Shown here: one piece after another, positions 8,865-18,585 of the stretch
How positions within the stretch are numbered: position 1 is the first letter of the stretch
Layout: every line of letters starts with the position of its first letter
NCBI GenBank assembly: GCA_008690995.1
Contig: VRMN01000003.1
Span: 1,550,001 to 1,614,000 of the forward strand
Direction: 5' to 3'
Length of the DNA stretch: 64,000 nt
From: Porphyridium purpureum
Taxonomy: Eukaryota > Rhodophyta > Bangiophyceae > Porphyridiales > Porphyridiaceae
Notes under the pieces: generated by a model
Database searches by the model: none
The model's input: the letters and a program-made list of their open reading frames with translations, nothing else
What the model was told of the DNA's origin: nothing
Translations under genes and position numbers: made by a program

Positions 8865-9407
8865 CTACCAAATGCGGCCGGTGTCAACGGTATTGCCTCC
8901 GGAAGGCTGCCCTGGCTTCATGTACGCAGTGCGCTTGCCGAACACGATCCAATATGCCGTGTACGAAAAGTAGTCGAGCAGCAACTCGAGCAAGTACGAG
9001 TTGGCAGCGAACGCCGGGACGGCATGGAGAGCCTCGTCCATGTTTGCCAGCCAGCGCCGAGCAGCGGATTCGTCAATATTATATGCGATGTGGCGGCCCA
9101 CAAGGCGATGGTACTTGCCGCGAAGCTCAGTATAGCGCCGCGGTCCGCCCAGCAATTCTGTTAGAAATGCGAATAGGTTTGACTGCGCCTCGCTTCGGGT
9201 GGAGGACGAGAACACGGAGGCGAGTTTCTGGTCATCGTACACTCTTGAGTAGAACTCCTTTGTCAGCTGGTTGATAGGCTCGTCCCCTATCATTTCGTAG
9301 AACTGCGGGAAAATGTTCTCCTTCATGTTCTTCACACTTGCTGCGGTCAGCTCGGCACGCAACGTCTGCTGTTGAATATACGAATCGTACTCTCTCACTG
9401 TCGCCAT
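8865..9407 (-). CDS. Truncated (2/2) hemoglobin, group II-like
   Basis: 180 residues from ATG 9407; an open GTG-started extension to 9473 is not needed. It shows the 2/2 globin helices: FYEMIGDEPINQLTKEFYSRVYDDQKLASVF, LFAFLTELLGGPRRYTELRGKYHRLVGRHIAYNID and ESAARRWLANMDEAL. The His in GRHIAY is the expected proximal F8 ligand, and the Trp of RRWLANM matches the conserved TrpG8 of group II. Such proteins bind O2, NO or handle reactive species; the substrate here cannot be told. No clear targeting peptide. Convergent with the Oca-like gene. Confidence 0.85.
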   Translation of the reverse strand: MATVREYDSYIQQQTLRAELTAASVKNMKENIFPQFYEMIGDEPINQLTKEFYSRVYDDQKLASVFSSSTRSEAQSNLFAFLTELLGGPRRYTELRGKYHRLVGRHIAYNIDESAARRWLANMDEALHAVPAFAANSYLLELLLDYFSYTAYWIVFGKRTAYMKPGQPSGGNTVDTGRIW

Positions 9408-9968
9408 CGTTCTGACCAGCGCCAAGCGTGCTCCCTGCTCTGTCTCATCTAGTGAGTACGAATCGTCTCCCACTCACGGCTGCGCAGTCACGCTGGCTGC
9501 GCCGGCACGTTAAATGCCCGGCGGAACGTCGAAAGCCAGTCGCGGGCCAGCCGCGAAACAGCCGCGCATCTCGAGAAAGCCCGTCAATGACGCGCGCGAT
9601 TAATTAACGCTGCGAGCGTTTTTCTTTTCCGTCGCTCGTGCCACACTGCCTTGATGATGCGACACATCGTGCGCAGCAAGCGTGCGGTCCATTCATCTCC
9701 ACCCCTACCCCACCCACCGCGGTGCCGCGATTTCCGATGCGCGCCACGCGCGATCACACTCGCTGCTAGGGTTTCGCGCGCTCGCGCGATAGCGCACTGT
9801 ACTTCGTGGTGTACTCAGATTGGCGCTCGATCACGGCTGGTGTAAGGTGGGTGGGTACAGTGTTCGCTGGATGACGGTGATGAGGTGGACTGTACACCCA
9901 CTGAATGGGAGTTGCGCGCGTGCGAGTTGAGCGTGAGAGGTGAGTGGTGGGAGACGCAAGTATGGAGA
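9408..9968. other. Divergent spacer with GTACAG cluster
   Basis: Holds TTAATTAA at 9600-9607, ACTGTACTT at 9796, GTACAGT at 9855 and ACTGTACA at 9889. Open frames crossing it on the minus strand are compositionally biased and unlike known proteins. No RNA gene was seen. Confidence 0.4.
9796..9896. promoter_or_regulatory. GTACAG/CTGTAC motif cluster
   Basis: Three copies of the ACTGTAC core within 101 bases upstream of the pseudouridine synthase gene, two in one orientation and one inverted. Confidence 0.35.
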
Positions 9969-11093
9969 ATGGTGGTGGTAGTTGTGGTGGTGACGCCATT
10001 GGCTTGGATTGAGGCGTGTGGTCATGGGGTGAGCAGGAACAAGGCCGGTGTGGCAGCTCGTGAGCCATGTCGTGTGGTGGTCGAGCGCGTGCTGCTGGCG
10101 GGAGCTCCGGCGGTGTGCGGGACGCGTGCGTCGGCAAAACGCGCGCTCGCAGCCGGTCGTGTGCAGACCAGAGATCGACGCTCCGGACGTCTGCACCGCA
10201 TTTGCGTCCATGAAGCTCAGAATCAGGTCCCGAAAATCGATCTCCAAACCGCCGATCTCCTGCTAGACGGAGCGCCGGTGCGCATGCCCAAAAGCGCACT
10301 GTACTTGCTGCTGAACAAGCCGAGGAACATGGTCACAACCATGGGCAACGATTTGCATCCGGAAAAGTCTCGACCGCACCTACGCCGCCTTGTAGAGGAG
10401 CAAATCATCAAGCTGCTCCTGCAGAAGCAGCCTCGTGACCGAATCTCGGCTTCAGATTCTGCACAAGTTGCCGTTGAGCGCGAATTTGGCCGGCGCTGGT
10501 TTCCAGTAGGTCGCCTGGACGCAGAGACGTCTGGGCTCCTTCTGATCACAAACGACGGATTTCTCTGTCACGCACTTACACATCCAGACTTCAGATGCAG
10601 TAAGAAATACGTGGCATGGGTGGTGAGCACCCGATTCCCAAGATTTTGTGACCCCGTCACACCAGAGGTGCTGCACACCCTATGCGATGGCATCCATTTG
10701 GGCTGCGGACAGCTGGCACGTGCTCAGACTGCCCGACTTGTTCCGCTCGCATCCTCCGAGAAGCTTCTCGGTGCTGGCACTGATCACTTTCATGATAGCA
10801 TCAAGGATCGATATAATGTAACCAAAGACGGTTATCTGGTCGAGCTCACGCTCGATCAGGGCCTGAATCGGCAGATACGACGCATGATGCGCGCTGTTGG
10901 CTACCGCGTCGAGGCGCTAGCTCGAACAGGTGTTGGTTGCGGCGTGACTGCCGCGGAGCTCGCACCGGGCGAGGCGCGTTTCTTGACTCGGCACGAGCTG
11001 GACGCTCTGTATGAAAATGCCTTATGCCATGCGGGTCCGCTAGACGTGATATATGATTTTGAAGCAGGATTCTTCCGGCGCGCCCAGTTGTAG
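9969..11093 (+). CDS. RsuA/RluB-family pseudouridine synthase
   Basis: 374 residues from ATG 9969; an upstream GTG at 9885 lengthens the frame but is unlikely as a eukaryotic start. The N-terminal ~90 residues are hydrophobic then S4-like (GTRASAKRALAAGRVQ), as in RsuA and RluB enzymes. Catalytic domain: LYLLLNKPRNMVTTM, then GRLDAETSGLLLITNDG with the catalytic Asp in GRLD, KKYVAWV, and the C-terminal VELTLDQGLNRQIRRMMRAVGY motif that contacts RNA. Members isomerise specific uridines in 16S or 23S rRNA, so a plastid or mitochondrial rRNA target is likely; the hydrophobic/basic N-terminus would fit organelle import. Confidence 0.85.
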   Translation: MVVVVVVVTPLAWIEACGHGVSRNKAGVAAREPCRVVVERVLLAGAPAVCGTRASAKRALAAGRVQTRDRRSGRLHRICVHEAQNQVPKIDLQTADLLLDGAPVRMPKSALYLLLNKPRNMVTTMGNDLHPEKSRPHLRRLVEEQIIKLLLQKQPRDRISASDSAQVAVEREFGRRWFPVGRLDAETSGLLLITNDGFLCHALTHPDFRCSKKYVAWVVSTRFPRFCDPVTPEVLHTLCDGIHLGCGQLARAQTARLVPLASSEKLLGAGTDHFHDSIKDRYNVTKDGYLVELTLDQGLNRQIRRMMRAVGYRVEALARTGVGCGVTAAELAPGEARFLTRHELDALYENALCHAGPLDVIYDFEAGFFRRAQL

Positions 11094-11518
11094 TGGCGCG
11101 GGCCGCGTTTGGGTGTGCCAAGGAATAGTGCAATAGCGACCGAAATTGAACGTCACCGGACCAAGCTGATTGCGTGATCGCGATGCGGTGCGGCCTAATT
11201 CCGTAAAGCTGCTGGTTGTGCCGTGAGAAGCGAACGAAGCAACATATTCGTATCGACTGTGAAACGAACCTTTCCAGCTCTAAAGTCAAAGTCGCCCACG
11301 CGAGCACGCGCGTACCGTGATTGAGAGCTGTGTGTTTGATTCTGTCCATCTCCGACAGCGTAGGAAAGAAATCACGCAGCATAGTTTGCCGTAAAATCCT
11401 TTTCCTACATTTGCTCAGTGTCTCCAAGCCCCACTACCATGATCGTCCCCGGCGATGCGAGCATCCAAATTTGCGAGGACGAAGAGAAAGATTGACACGA
11501 GGGGTCGCCTGCTGCAAT
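11094..11518. other. Spacer before RPC6
   Basis: 425 bases. The frame of RPC6 is open back to 11321 through an ATG, but that extension looks like non-coding sequence. I see no other gene or RNA. Confidence 0.35.
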
Positions 11519-12457
11519 ATGGCGTCTGTGGCGGTGGCCGATCATGGATTGGACCCCGACCAGCTCACGCAAGTCGAGGACGCCATTTTGGAATTGGCCA
11601 AACAGGGCAACATGGACTTGACGCGCATGGCCGACGCGTTGGCGCCGGTGCTGGACCCTCCGGTAGAGACAAAGAAGCTCGTGGCGGTATTCAATGGGCT
11701 ACTGCGGAAAGGCCGAGTGGTGCTGCGAAGGGATAAGCATGGCAAGACCGTGTATGATTGTCTCTCGGCAGACGAGGCCAAAAAGTTCATGGGGCTCGGG
11801 GTCGAGGACCGTTTAGTGCTTTCGCTGGTCAAGGACGCATCCAACATGGGCATTTGGGCAAAAGATCTGCGGACAAAATCTGGTCTGCAACTGAACCAGT
11901 TCACAAAAGTGCTGAAGACGTTGGAAGGCCGCCAGCTTATCAAAAGCGTGAAGAGCGTCAAGGCAAAGAACAAGAAGTTTTACATGTTATTCGAAATCGA
12001 GCCGAGCGCAGAACTGGCAGGCGGGCCTTGGTTTTCTGATCAAAAGGAACTCGATCTCGACTTTATCTACGCTCTGCAGCAAGCTTTGGTTCACTACATG
12101 GCCGACGTGGGAGCCCCGATTCTGGCCAAGCAAGCCGCCGAGTACATCGCGAGCAGTCAGATTAGCAAGGAGGTTTTGGACGAGCAGCACATCAAGGACT
12201 TGCTGGATGTGCTGGTGTACGACGGACAGGTCGAACGCAATGCGATACTGAACCCAGAGGAGGCAATGGACTTGGCAGACGAAGACCGAGAGGATCACCC
12301 AGAATATCTGTACAGTTTAGCAAAAAGACACACGGGCCCGGCAACATGCACAGAAATGCCTTGCGGCGTGTGCCCAGTGGAGCACTTGTGCACACCAGGA
12401 GGCGACGTCTCGCCGCGTAGATGTCCCTACATGAAAGAGTGGCTGGACATGTTTTAG
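11519..12457 (+). CDS. POLR3F: RNA polymerase III subunit RPC6/RPC34
   Basis: 312 residues from ATG 11519 (MASVAVADHG). RPC6 is part of the RPC3-RPC6-RPC7 trimer that contacts TFIIIB and opens promoters of tRNA and 5S genes. Two tandem winged-helix domains fill residues ~10-165 (VEDAILELAKQGNMDLTRMADAL; VEDRLVLSLVKDASNMGIWAKDLR). The C-terminus holds four cysteines in CTEMPCGVCPVEHLC...PRRCPYMKEWL, the arrangement that binds a [4Fe-4S] cluster in RPC6. Length matches human POLR3F (316 aa). Convergent with CIA30, 56 bases between stops. Confidence 0.95.
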   Translation: MASVAVADHGLDPDQLTQVEDAILELAKQGNMDLTRMADALAPVLDPPVETKKLVAVFNGLLRKGRVVLRRDKHGKTVYDCLSADEAKKFMGLGVEDRLVLSLVKDASNMGIWAKDLRTKSGLQLNQFTKVLKTLEGRQLIKSVKSVKAKNKKFYMLFEIEPSAELAGGPWFSDQKELDLDFIYALQQALVHYMADVGAPILAKQAAEYIASSQISKEVLDEQHIKDLLDVLVYDGQVERNAILNPEEAMDLADEDREDHPEYLYSLAKRHTGPATCTEMPCGVCPVEHLCTPGGDVSPRRCPYMKEWLDMF

Positions 12458-12513
12458 CAAAGCCCAGCCGCAAGTTTGTCCGACTAGATGCGGAACAGAA
12501 GGCTTCGTTCTTG

Positions 12514-13482
12514 CTACTCCTCGTCATACATACGATCATCTATTGCCATATTGTTTGCTCGGCGAAGATCATGATCTGCCCATGCATGTACGTTGCGCAG
12601 ATCAATCTCAAAGGGGCCCTTGACGGAATCTGAGAGCAAAATGCTCAAACTAAGAATCTGGTCCTCTTGAAGCGGTGTTTGCCTTCGCTACAATTGAACC
12701 ACACGAGAAACGACAAGAAGAGTTTTGATCACGGGTACACAGAAATACATCCTTGCAAGTCAGCCTCATGGTTCAGAGTTTGTCAAATCGACTCCCAGCG
12801 GTCGAGAATGAAGGACAGATTGTAAATAACTTACCAAAACATTGCCCTGAAAGGTCTTAATAAATTGGGTGAATGGAATGTGGACCTTTTCCCAGCGTCC
12901 ACTCTCAGGTGACGCAAAGTTCGCCTGAAACTTCGCCGTTCCCATTCCAAAGGAGCTCACCGTCACACTGAGCGTGTATCGACGTGCGATATGTGAGCGC
13001 ACGCCCAGCTCAAAGCCTTCAAAGTCGAGCAGTGCTAGCTGTTCATTCCACACCATGGCCGCGTAGCCGCTTCTGTCGTACCCTCTGACTGGTGTTGTAT
13101 CAATCGTACCAGACAGGCGAACGTACGCATGCTGCCCGTTGTCGCCATCATCCACGCGCTTTTCTGCTACCGCAAATGACTTTCCTCCCATGTCCGAGTC
13201 GCAACCAATCTGCATCTTCGCTGCGCGTCGCTGTGCGTCCTGCACAAAACTGTGCGTGAAGGCGAGCGGGAGCGGCCCTTGGCCTGTTGAGATAGTCTTC
13301 GGATCCGAGTAGCGCCGCGGGAAAAATTCCGCAGGCATCTGCGACGCCGCTCGATCCGCAGGCGAGAACAGCAGCACGGGCATGTTCTGCAGTTGTGTGT
13401 TTGGTGCCACGCCGAAGCGCAATGCGCGCATCCATTGCGAAAGCTTGCTCAGCTGCGCGCTGCCGCCAGGCATCAACGCCAT
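12514..13482 (-). CDS. CIA30-domain protein (complex I assembly factor-like), one intron
   Basis: Two exons on the minus strand: 13482-12835 and 12687-12514, with a 147-base phase-0 GT-AG intron (donor TTTTG/GTAAGT, acceptor CAATTGTAG/CGA). The unspliced frame runs into the intron and loses the last strands. Joined, it reads TFQGNVL-RRQTPLQEDQILSLSILLSDS followed by VKGPFEIDLRNVHAW, the expected C-terminal CIA30 strand and ligand-binding-like fold. Earlier motifs are CDSDMGGKSFAVAE, VRLSGTID and ESGRWEKVHIPFTQFIKTF. Total 273 residues. CIA30/NDUFAF1 assists assembly of respiratory complex I; related CIA30-domain proteins occur in plastids and cyanobacteria, so the compartment is uncertain. 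Confidence 0.85.
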
Positions 13483-13830
13483 CTCTTCCTGTCCTCTTAA
13501 CCTTGAGGAACGTAGAGAAACCTCGGCACCCCAGGCTCACCACAGTGGGACTCTTACGGGGGTGTTATGCACGTACGCGGGTGCTTCTTGCACCAGACGC
13601 TCCTTGCACACAATGTTCGAAGTTTATCACCTCTACTAAAGTCTCTTCTTTTTTCCCCCTCAACACTTGGAACTAGAAGATACCTGGAGTGGTCCAAATT
13701 AAATCTAGGAAAGGTAAGAGAGGAAACAGATTCCAGTCTAGGATTGCGGCGTCTCGGAGCGAAAGTCGACACTTCCAGTCCCTTTCCACAGCAAACCTTC
13801 CCTTTGTAAATAATTCCTCAAGTTAAGTTT
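13483..13830. other. Spacer between PUS1-like and CIA30 genes
   Basis: 348 bases between two genes on the same strand. It should contain the CIA30 promoter. I see no clear TATA box or repeat. Confidence 0.3.
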
Positions 13831-15303
13831 TTACTCCGATGATGTTTCATGATTGGAAGCGTCAGCTCGTGCCGCCGCTCCCTGATCCATGCGACGGGCA
13901 GCCTCAATATCCTCTTCAACCATGCGCACGCCGACAGGTGGCATATCACCCAACATAAACCAAGAGCCCTCGAGTCGATGCCCGGAATCCGCGGATGCAA
14001 ATGCAGACTGCCAGGCAGGCGCTACTTCCCCATCCGGTCGGCTAGCGTGCAAAACACCACGAGACAGAAACTGATGCATGGCGTCATCAAAGTCGAGATT
14101 TGCGTAAAGCACTTGAGACTTGAATTGTTCGCGCTTCGTATCGTAAGGTTCGAACGAAATGGGAGCGTCCATACCCTTGTCTGGGTAGAAGCGCTCATTC
14201 CAAAAAGTATATTCGAGGTCGTCTAGGAGCAAGCCCTCCGCCGGCGCAGGCGGTACTAGAATGGGCAGTTCGCCGGACCCTGGCCGGCACTGCGTCAAGG
14301 CCCGCGCAATCTCTGTGTCGCGGACGATTCCCATTAGGGCAAGCACGGCCAGCCCGACCATCTTACGGATCTGGTGCAGAATAAAACTCTGTCCGACGAC
14401 TCGCACGCGCAAGAATTGCTTCCCAGTCGATGGAATTGTCAGGGGCTGCTCCATGCAGGCGATTGACACAATATACCGATCGAGGCCGGCATCGACTTTG
14501 CCCATGCGTGTGAAGTTGTGATACGAGTTTGTGCCAACATAATGACTCAGAAGCTCATTCAGACGTCGCACCATCGTCTCGACGTCTTGAATCCTCGATT
14601 TAGGTTGCCACATTTGCAGCACCGAAAGCGGCAGGACATACTCATAGCGGCGGTAGGCGCAGGCCAAGCGCGCATTGAACGACGCTACAGTACGCTGCGC
14701 ACCGTACAGAACAATTTCCGGAGGTAGAAAGGGTCGGAGTCGTTCGCACAAGATTTCATCGTCGAATTCGTCGTCACGTGGCCATTCAATTTTGAGAGTC
14801 GCGATCTGGGCGGCCGCGGACACACCGCGATCTGTGCGCGCCGCACACGACCACTTTGTTTTGTTCAGGTCGTCGGCATTGTGGTCGCTCACCAGCTTGG
14901 CAAGCACTAGCGCCTTTCGAATCTCCTCCTCAATGGTACGTACATCCTGGTTCTTCTGTCGCTGAAACCCATTATAATCGCGACCATCAAAGCCCAGATA
15001 CAAAGCTACTCGGCGTTTTACCGTACTTCTTCGTTGATGGTCCTGTTGCAGCTCGTTCGCCTCCTGATTCTGCTCATCCTGAAGCAGCGGCTTGTTTTCC
15101 AAACCCACGCTCTCCAATGTGTCGGTACTCGCGCCACTGCACATCCGACACCACGCGCGAGGCCGCGCACGCGTCACGTTCGCGCGTGCGCGCGACAAGC
15201 CAGTGATATACCGGCAAGTGCTTGCATGTGCGCGTCCGCCCGTGACATGAGACCACCGCGGTGCCACTGCACCTGTCCACGCGGGCATCCATCCTCGCAT
15301 CAT
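13831..15303 (-). CDS. PUS1: tRNA pseudouridine synthase, TruA/PUS1 family
   Basis: 490 residues from ATG 15303 (15300 is a neighbouring alternative). About 90 N-terminal residues are Arg/Ser/Thr-rich and low in acidic residues, fitting an organelle transit peptide. The catalytic domain begins RVALYLGFDGRDYNGFQRQ and carries the catalytic Asp in CAARTDRGVSAAAQ. Further family blocks are FNARLACAYRRYEYVLP, YHNFTRMG and VVGQSFILHQIRKMVGLAV. Enzymes of this family convert U38-40 or U27/28 in tRNA, and some sites in snRNA or mRNA. Divergent from the SYLF gene; neighbours are unrelated. Confidence 0.9.
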   Translation of the reverse strand: MMRGWMPAWTGAVAPRWSHVTGGRAHASTCRYITGLSRARANVTRARPRAWCRMCSGASTDTLESVGLENKPLLQDEQNQEANELQQDHQRRSTVKRRVALYLGFDGRDYNGFQRQKNQDVRTIEEEIRKALVLAKLVSDHNADDLNKTKWSCAARTDRGVSAAAQIATLKIEWPRDDEFDDEILCERLRPFLPPEIVLYGAQRTVASFNARLACAYRRYEYVLPLSVLQMWQPKSRIQDVETMVRRLNELLSHYVGTNSYHNFTRMGKVDAGLDRYIVSIACMEQPLTIPSTGKQFLRVRVVGQSFILHQIRKMVGLAVLALMGIVRDTEIARALTQCRPGSGELPILVPPAPAEGLLLDDLEYTFWNERFYPDKGMDAPISFEPYDTKREQFKSQVLYANLDFDDAMHQFLSRGVLHASRPDGEVAPAWQSAFASADSGHRLEGSWFMLGDMPPVGVRMVEEDIEAARRMDQGAAARADASNHETSSE

Positions 15304-15677
15304 GCCGCGAGAGACGCAGCTCTCACATTCACTCACCTGCTGCCCACGCGCAGCCCAAACCTTCGCCGACGCCGAAACCGGTTTGACCAACCGCGCCGAT
15401 AACCCGATAAACCACTAAACGGATCAGCCGATAAGCCGATAAGCCGATCGTTTTCAAAACGGGCGAAGTGCGGAGCCGTTCAACCGTTCTGGGCGCGGCT
15501 GCGTTTCCGTTGAACAAGCGTGATCTGAATTCTGGCGTGTGAGGTTGAGCAGGAAAGACGTGAGGTTGAAGGAGAAGGACGAAGGCGGTGTCGGCTGAAG
15601 AGGCAAGGAGAGGCCAGAGGAGGTTAAGAACAGTCAGAAGAGAGAGAGCTTTGGAAGATTCCGGGTGCCGATTCAAA
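15304..15677. other. PUS1/SYLF divergent promoter region
   Basis: Contains an imperfect repeat of GCCGATAA at 15395, 15403, 15427, 15435 and a partial copy at 15443, plus TAAACGG and CAACCGTT words. Confidence 0.4.
15395..15448. repeat. Imperfect 8-base repeat (GCCGATAA)
   Basis: Five units, one pair directly adjacent and the others separated by 16 bases, in the divergent promoter between 15303 and 15678. Confidence 0.7.
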
Positions 15678-16388
15678 ATGGGAATCTACGCGATGCAAAA
15701 GGAGGTGCGGCAGGCGAAAGGCGTCCTGGCGCATGGTGTGCCACTGGACTCAATTGGCTCGTATACGATTCTGGAGCGTCCGCTGAAAGTGCCCGAGGAG
15801 CACTACAAGGAGTGCTACGGCGTGGCCGTGTTCGCCGAGTACTCGATGGCGCTGGGCGTGGGTGCGCTCCGTGGATACGGCATCGTGGTGAAAAAGTTGA
15901 ACAAGGGCTCAGCGGACGAAACATGGTCCGCGCCGGTGCCTTTCTCGATCAATGGCATGCAGGTCGGCGCCTCGGTAGGTATTGCAAAGACCGAGTTTAT
16001 CATGTTCTTGACATCACCCGAGCAGGTCAAGGCGTTCGAGCACGATGCTGAGATCAAGCTGACTGCGTCGGTCGTCGGCTCTGGTCAAAACAACGAAATG
16101 CACATGGCGCAAACCACTCAAACTGAAGGGATGGCCGAGCGAATCGATCTTTCGATTGGTGGTGAAGGCCCAATTGCGACTGGCATTGTGTACGCTCACG
16201 CTAGAGGCGTGATGTTAAGCGCTGCTCTCGGCGGCTCAGTACTCCACCTTGAGCGTCAGAAGCTTCTTACCGCGTATGGTAATAACGCCACTGCCGCAGC
16301 CGTGCTGAATGGAGAAATTGGCATGGATGCCGCGTACTCTGACGAGGATATGCAGGTCGTGTACCGTCTACTGAACAAGAAGAAATGA
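15678..16388 (+). CDS. SYLF/Ysc84-domain lipid-binding protein
   Basis: 236 residues from ATG 15678 (AAAATGGG context). Nearly the whole chain is a SYLF (DUF500/Ysc84) domain: GVGALRGYGIVVKKLNKG, ETWSAPVPFSINGMQVGASVGIAKTEFIMFLTSPEQVKAF, GEGPIATGIVYAHARGVMLSAALGG. SYLF domains bind phosphoinositides and, in Ysc84/SH3YL1, link membranes with actin. There is no SH3 or FYVE partner domain, so it is the minimal form. The frame is open upstream to 15588 but the extra residues are basic and unrelated. Confidence 0.85.
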   Translation: MGIYAMQKEVRQAKGVLAHGVPLDSIGSYTILERPLKVPEEHYKECYGVAVFAEYSMALGVGALRGYGIVVKKLNKGSADETWSAPVPFSINGMQVGASVGIAKTEFIMFLTSPEQVKAFEHDAEIKLTASVVGSGQNNEMHMAQTTQTEGMAERIDLSIGGEGPIATGIVYAHARGVMLSAALGGSVLHLERQKLLTAYGNNATAAAVLNGEIGMDAAYSDEDMQVVYRLLNKKK

Positions 16389-16641
16389 GGGTGAAACACA
16401 TCACGCCGTGAACGTTAAATCCTGAACCACTGTCTGTGCGCTGAGAGGCACTGCGTTCCCTTGAGTCTGATGCTCTACCCCAGTCACCAGACTAGAAACG
16501 ACCAGATCGTTCTTCGTATTCGACTTCCAAGTTTCGGAATACCATGGCCTATTTGAGTAAAACCTCGTGTACCTCCGCGGCTGCATTTGCACGATCACCC
16601 AGCTTGCGCAGCTGGCAAGCTAAACGCCACTGAGTGAATCC

Positions 16642-17454
16642 ATGACGCACGCTTCGGCATTTATCATCATCGGGTGCACTCAACATGCGCGCGCGTATCA
16701 AAGGTCGCGCGCGTGCAGTGTGCGGCGCGCTTTCCCGTCGTGGACGACTCGTACATTTCGGTCGATGCGGTGGCGGCGCACGAGCTCATCGTCAACCGCA
16801 ACGCGTGCGAGCTTGAAGCCAGAAGCGGCGGAAGCCGCTGAGCATGGTGTTGGCGACAGGAAGAAAATCGTTCTCTTTGATATCATGGATACGCTCGTGA
16901 AAGATCCATTTTTCGTAGACATGTTCCGGCATTTCGGCTTCAACTCTTTCGACGAGATGATGGTTGCCAAAACGCCCCGCACGTGGCTCGAGTTTGAGCG
17001 TGGACTGTTGAGCGAGGATCAGCTGGCTGATCAGTTCTTCTTGGATGGCGTGGAGGCTACATTTGATTTGGCAAAGTTCAAGCAGTATTTGACCGAGTCG
17101 TACGTGCTACTTCCTGGCATGATAGAAATTCTGGACGAGTTGCGGTGTAATCAAGTCGAAATGCACGCCTTCTCCAATTATCCCGTCTTCTATGAGTTGA
17201 TTGAGGCCAAACTCAAGTTATCCAAGTACCTCAAGTGGAGTTTTGTGAGCTGCAATACGGGCTTTCGAAAGCCCGAGCCACAGAGCTTCGAGGCGTGCAC
17301 CGCGGCCCTGCAAGTTCCTCCGTCGCTCCTGGTTCTAGTTGACGATCGCGCTGTCAATTGTCAGGCGGCATGTGACTTTGGGTTCGGAGCCGGGATTGTG
17401 TTTGAGAATGCCGACTCATTGAGAGCCGAGCTCAGCAAACTCGACCTGCTTTGA
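16642..17454 (+). CDS. HAD-family FMN hydrolase, plastid-type (AtcpFHy1-like)
   Basis: 270 residues. The first ~72 residues are Ser/Arg/Thr-rich, typical of a plastid transit peptide. HAD motif I is FDIMDTLVKDPF (nucleophile D80, acid D83). This plus WLEFERGLLSEDQLADQFF, MHAFSNYPVFYELIEAKLKLSKYLKWSFVSC, GFRKPEPQSF and LVDDRAVNCQAA closely track the chloroplast FMN hydrolase 1 of Arabidopsis, including the unusual FDIMDT form of motif I. It would dephosphorylate FMN to riboflavin in the plastid. The catalytic Lys of motif III (FRKPEP) and acidic motif IV (VDDR) are present. Confidence 0.85.
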   Translation: MTHASAFIIIGCTQHARAYQRSRACSVRRAFPSWTTRTFRSMRWRRTSSSSTATRASLKPEAAEAAEHGVGDRKKIVLFDIMDTLVKDPFFVDMFRHFGFNSFDEMMVAKTPRTWLEFERGLLSEDQLADQFFLDGVEATFDLAKFKQYLTESYVLLPGMIEILDELRCNQVEMHAFSNYPVFYELIEAKLKLSKYLKWSFVSCNTGFRKPEPQSFEACTAALQVPPSLLVLVDDRAVNCQAACDFGFGAGIVFENADSLRAELSKLDLL

Positions 17455-17504
17455 ATGAAAGGATGTAGGATTTAAGAATGGTTGTTGCTTTTTGTTTCTT
17501 CACT

Positions 17505-18338
17505 TCATGACGCGGGTAAAATACCACAGGATTCGAGCGCTCTGCGGTGGTTCGGCGCACGGGTTTTGATATATCGCAGTAGCTTGGACTCGGCACTTCG
17601 GTTCTGCAAGCCGTGCGCTTGGATAAAATCTTCGAGCAGTGCCGCAGCCTTTGCCATTTCGGTCTTGTCGGCATGGTCCTCGACCATTATCTCAAGCTCG
17701 GCCACTTGGTAACCAAAAGAACACCGGTCGAGATCAATCCGCACCATGCATCCACAGAATTCCTTTTGGTGTGACTCACGCATTGTTTCGATACTAATGC
17801 ACTCTCGAAGGCCGAGAAACTTCAGTGCGCCCCCCAGGTCATCGGCGGCCATCTCACTCGTTCGGGTTTCTTTGCCTTCGAGCGCTTGCGAAATGAGACG
17901 CGCAATCTCGAGTGGTTCCTCAATCTCTATATATGTATCCACAGCGCTACCTTTCATACCACCCTGTGCAGGCACTTTCAATTGCCACGTCTTCTCTTCG
18001 CCTCGCTTCCGCAGTCTGAGCCACCAATCGCGTGAAGTGACGCTGTAACGCTCTGTGTCGAAATAGACATCCTCGACACGCTCGTTGCCAATCAACTGTG
18101 CGCCTTCAAGCAGCAAGCCGCGCGTCAGGTCGTCGTATTCCACTCGCCGTTCCACTTCAATCATTGCAAGACGAGGCTCCGGAAGCCGGTTTGCAAACGC
18201 CGGACTGGACAACCGACACAACGAAATACGTTCATCGCCGGCGCACTTTGCAGACCTGTGTGCTTGTCCAACGAGGAAGGCAAAGTGCTTGCGCGCATCG
18301 ACAATGTGGATGGTGCTGGTTCGGAACAAGGCGGGCAT
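17505..18338 (-). CDS. CYTH-domain phosphatase, thiamine triphosphatase-like
   Basis: 277 residues from ATG 18338; the domain itself starts at a second ATG at 18164. The domain opens with IEVERRVEY, the ExExK-type signature in which Arg replaces Lys, then VYFDTERYSV, WWLRLRKRG, TWQLKVPAQ, YIEIEEP, and VRIDLDRCSFGYQVAELEIMVED. These are the alternating acidic and basic strands of the triphosphate tunnel fold. Pattern and order fit animal/plant ThTPase-like enzymes acting on thiamine triphosphate or tripolyphosphate. The N-terminal 58 residues (hydrophobic/basic) may target an organelle. Divergent from the La/ERI1 fusion gene. Confidence 0.85.
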   Translation of the reverse strand: MPALFRTSTIHIVDARKHFAFLVGQAHRSAKCAGDERISLCRLSSPAFANRLPEPRLAMIEVERRVEYDDLTRGLLLEGAQLIGNERVEDVYFDTERYSVTSRDWWLRLRKRGEEKTWQLKVPAQGGMKGSAVDTYIEIEEPLEIARLISQALEGKETRTSEMAADDLGGALKFLGLRECISIETMRESHQKEFCGCMVRIDLDRCSFGYQVAELEIMVEDHADKTEMAKAAALLEDFIQAHGLQNRSAESKLLRYIKTRAPNHRRALESCGILPAS

Positions 18339-18585
18339 CAGCGTTAGCGCATGTCAGCGACCCCCTCTCGGATTTGCGAACGCAGTTGTATCGTTGGTTG
18401 GGCGTCACGTACGACGACGACACGCGGCGTGTGCATTGGCCGAGAACGAGGAGAGTGGAAACAGACGAGGAAAGGTAGAGGGGCAGAACGCCAAACAATC
18501 TCATCGGCGCGTAGAAGCACGAGCGCAAGGTATTCAGTCGTTGAGAAGTCGGCAGAGTGGAGCGGTGAATACACATCTGAGGCCA

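Noticed and set aside
9766-10299. Minus-strand 177-codon frame
   Set aside because: Antisense to the pseudouridine synthase gene and its promoter, His/Pro-rich without any motif.
18085-18585. Long N-terminal extension of the La/ERI1 fusion
   Set aside because: It overlaps the opposite-strand ThTPase coding region and its promoter; a natural ATG before conserved sequence exists at 18586.
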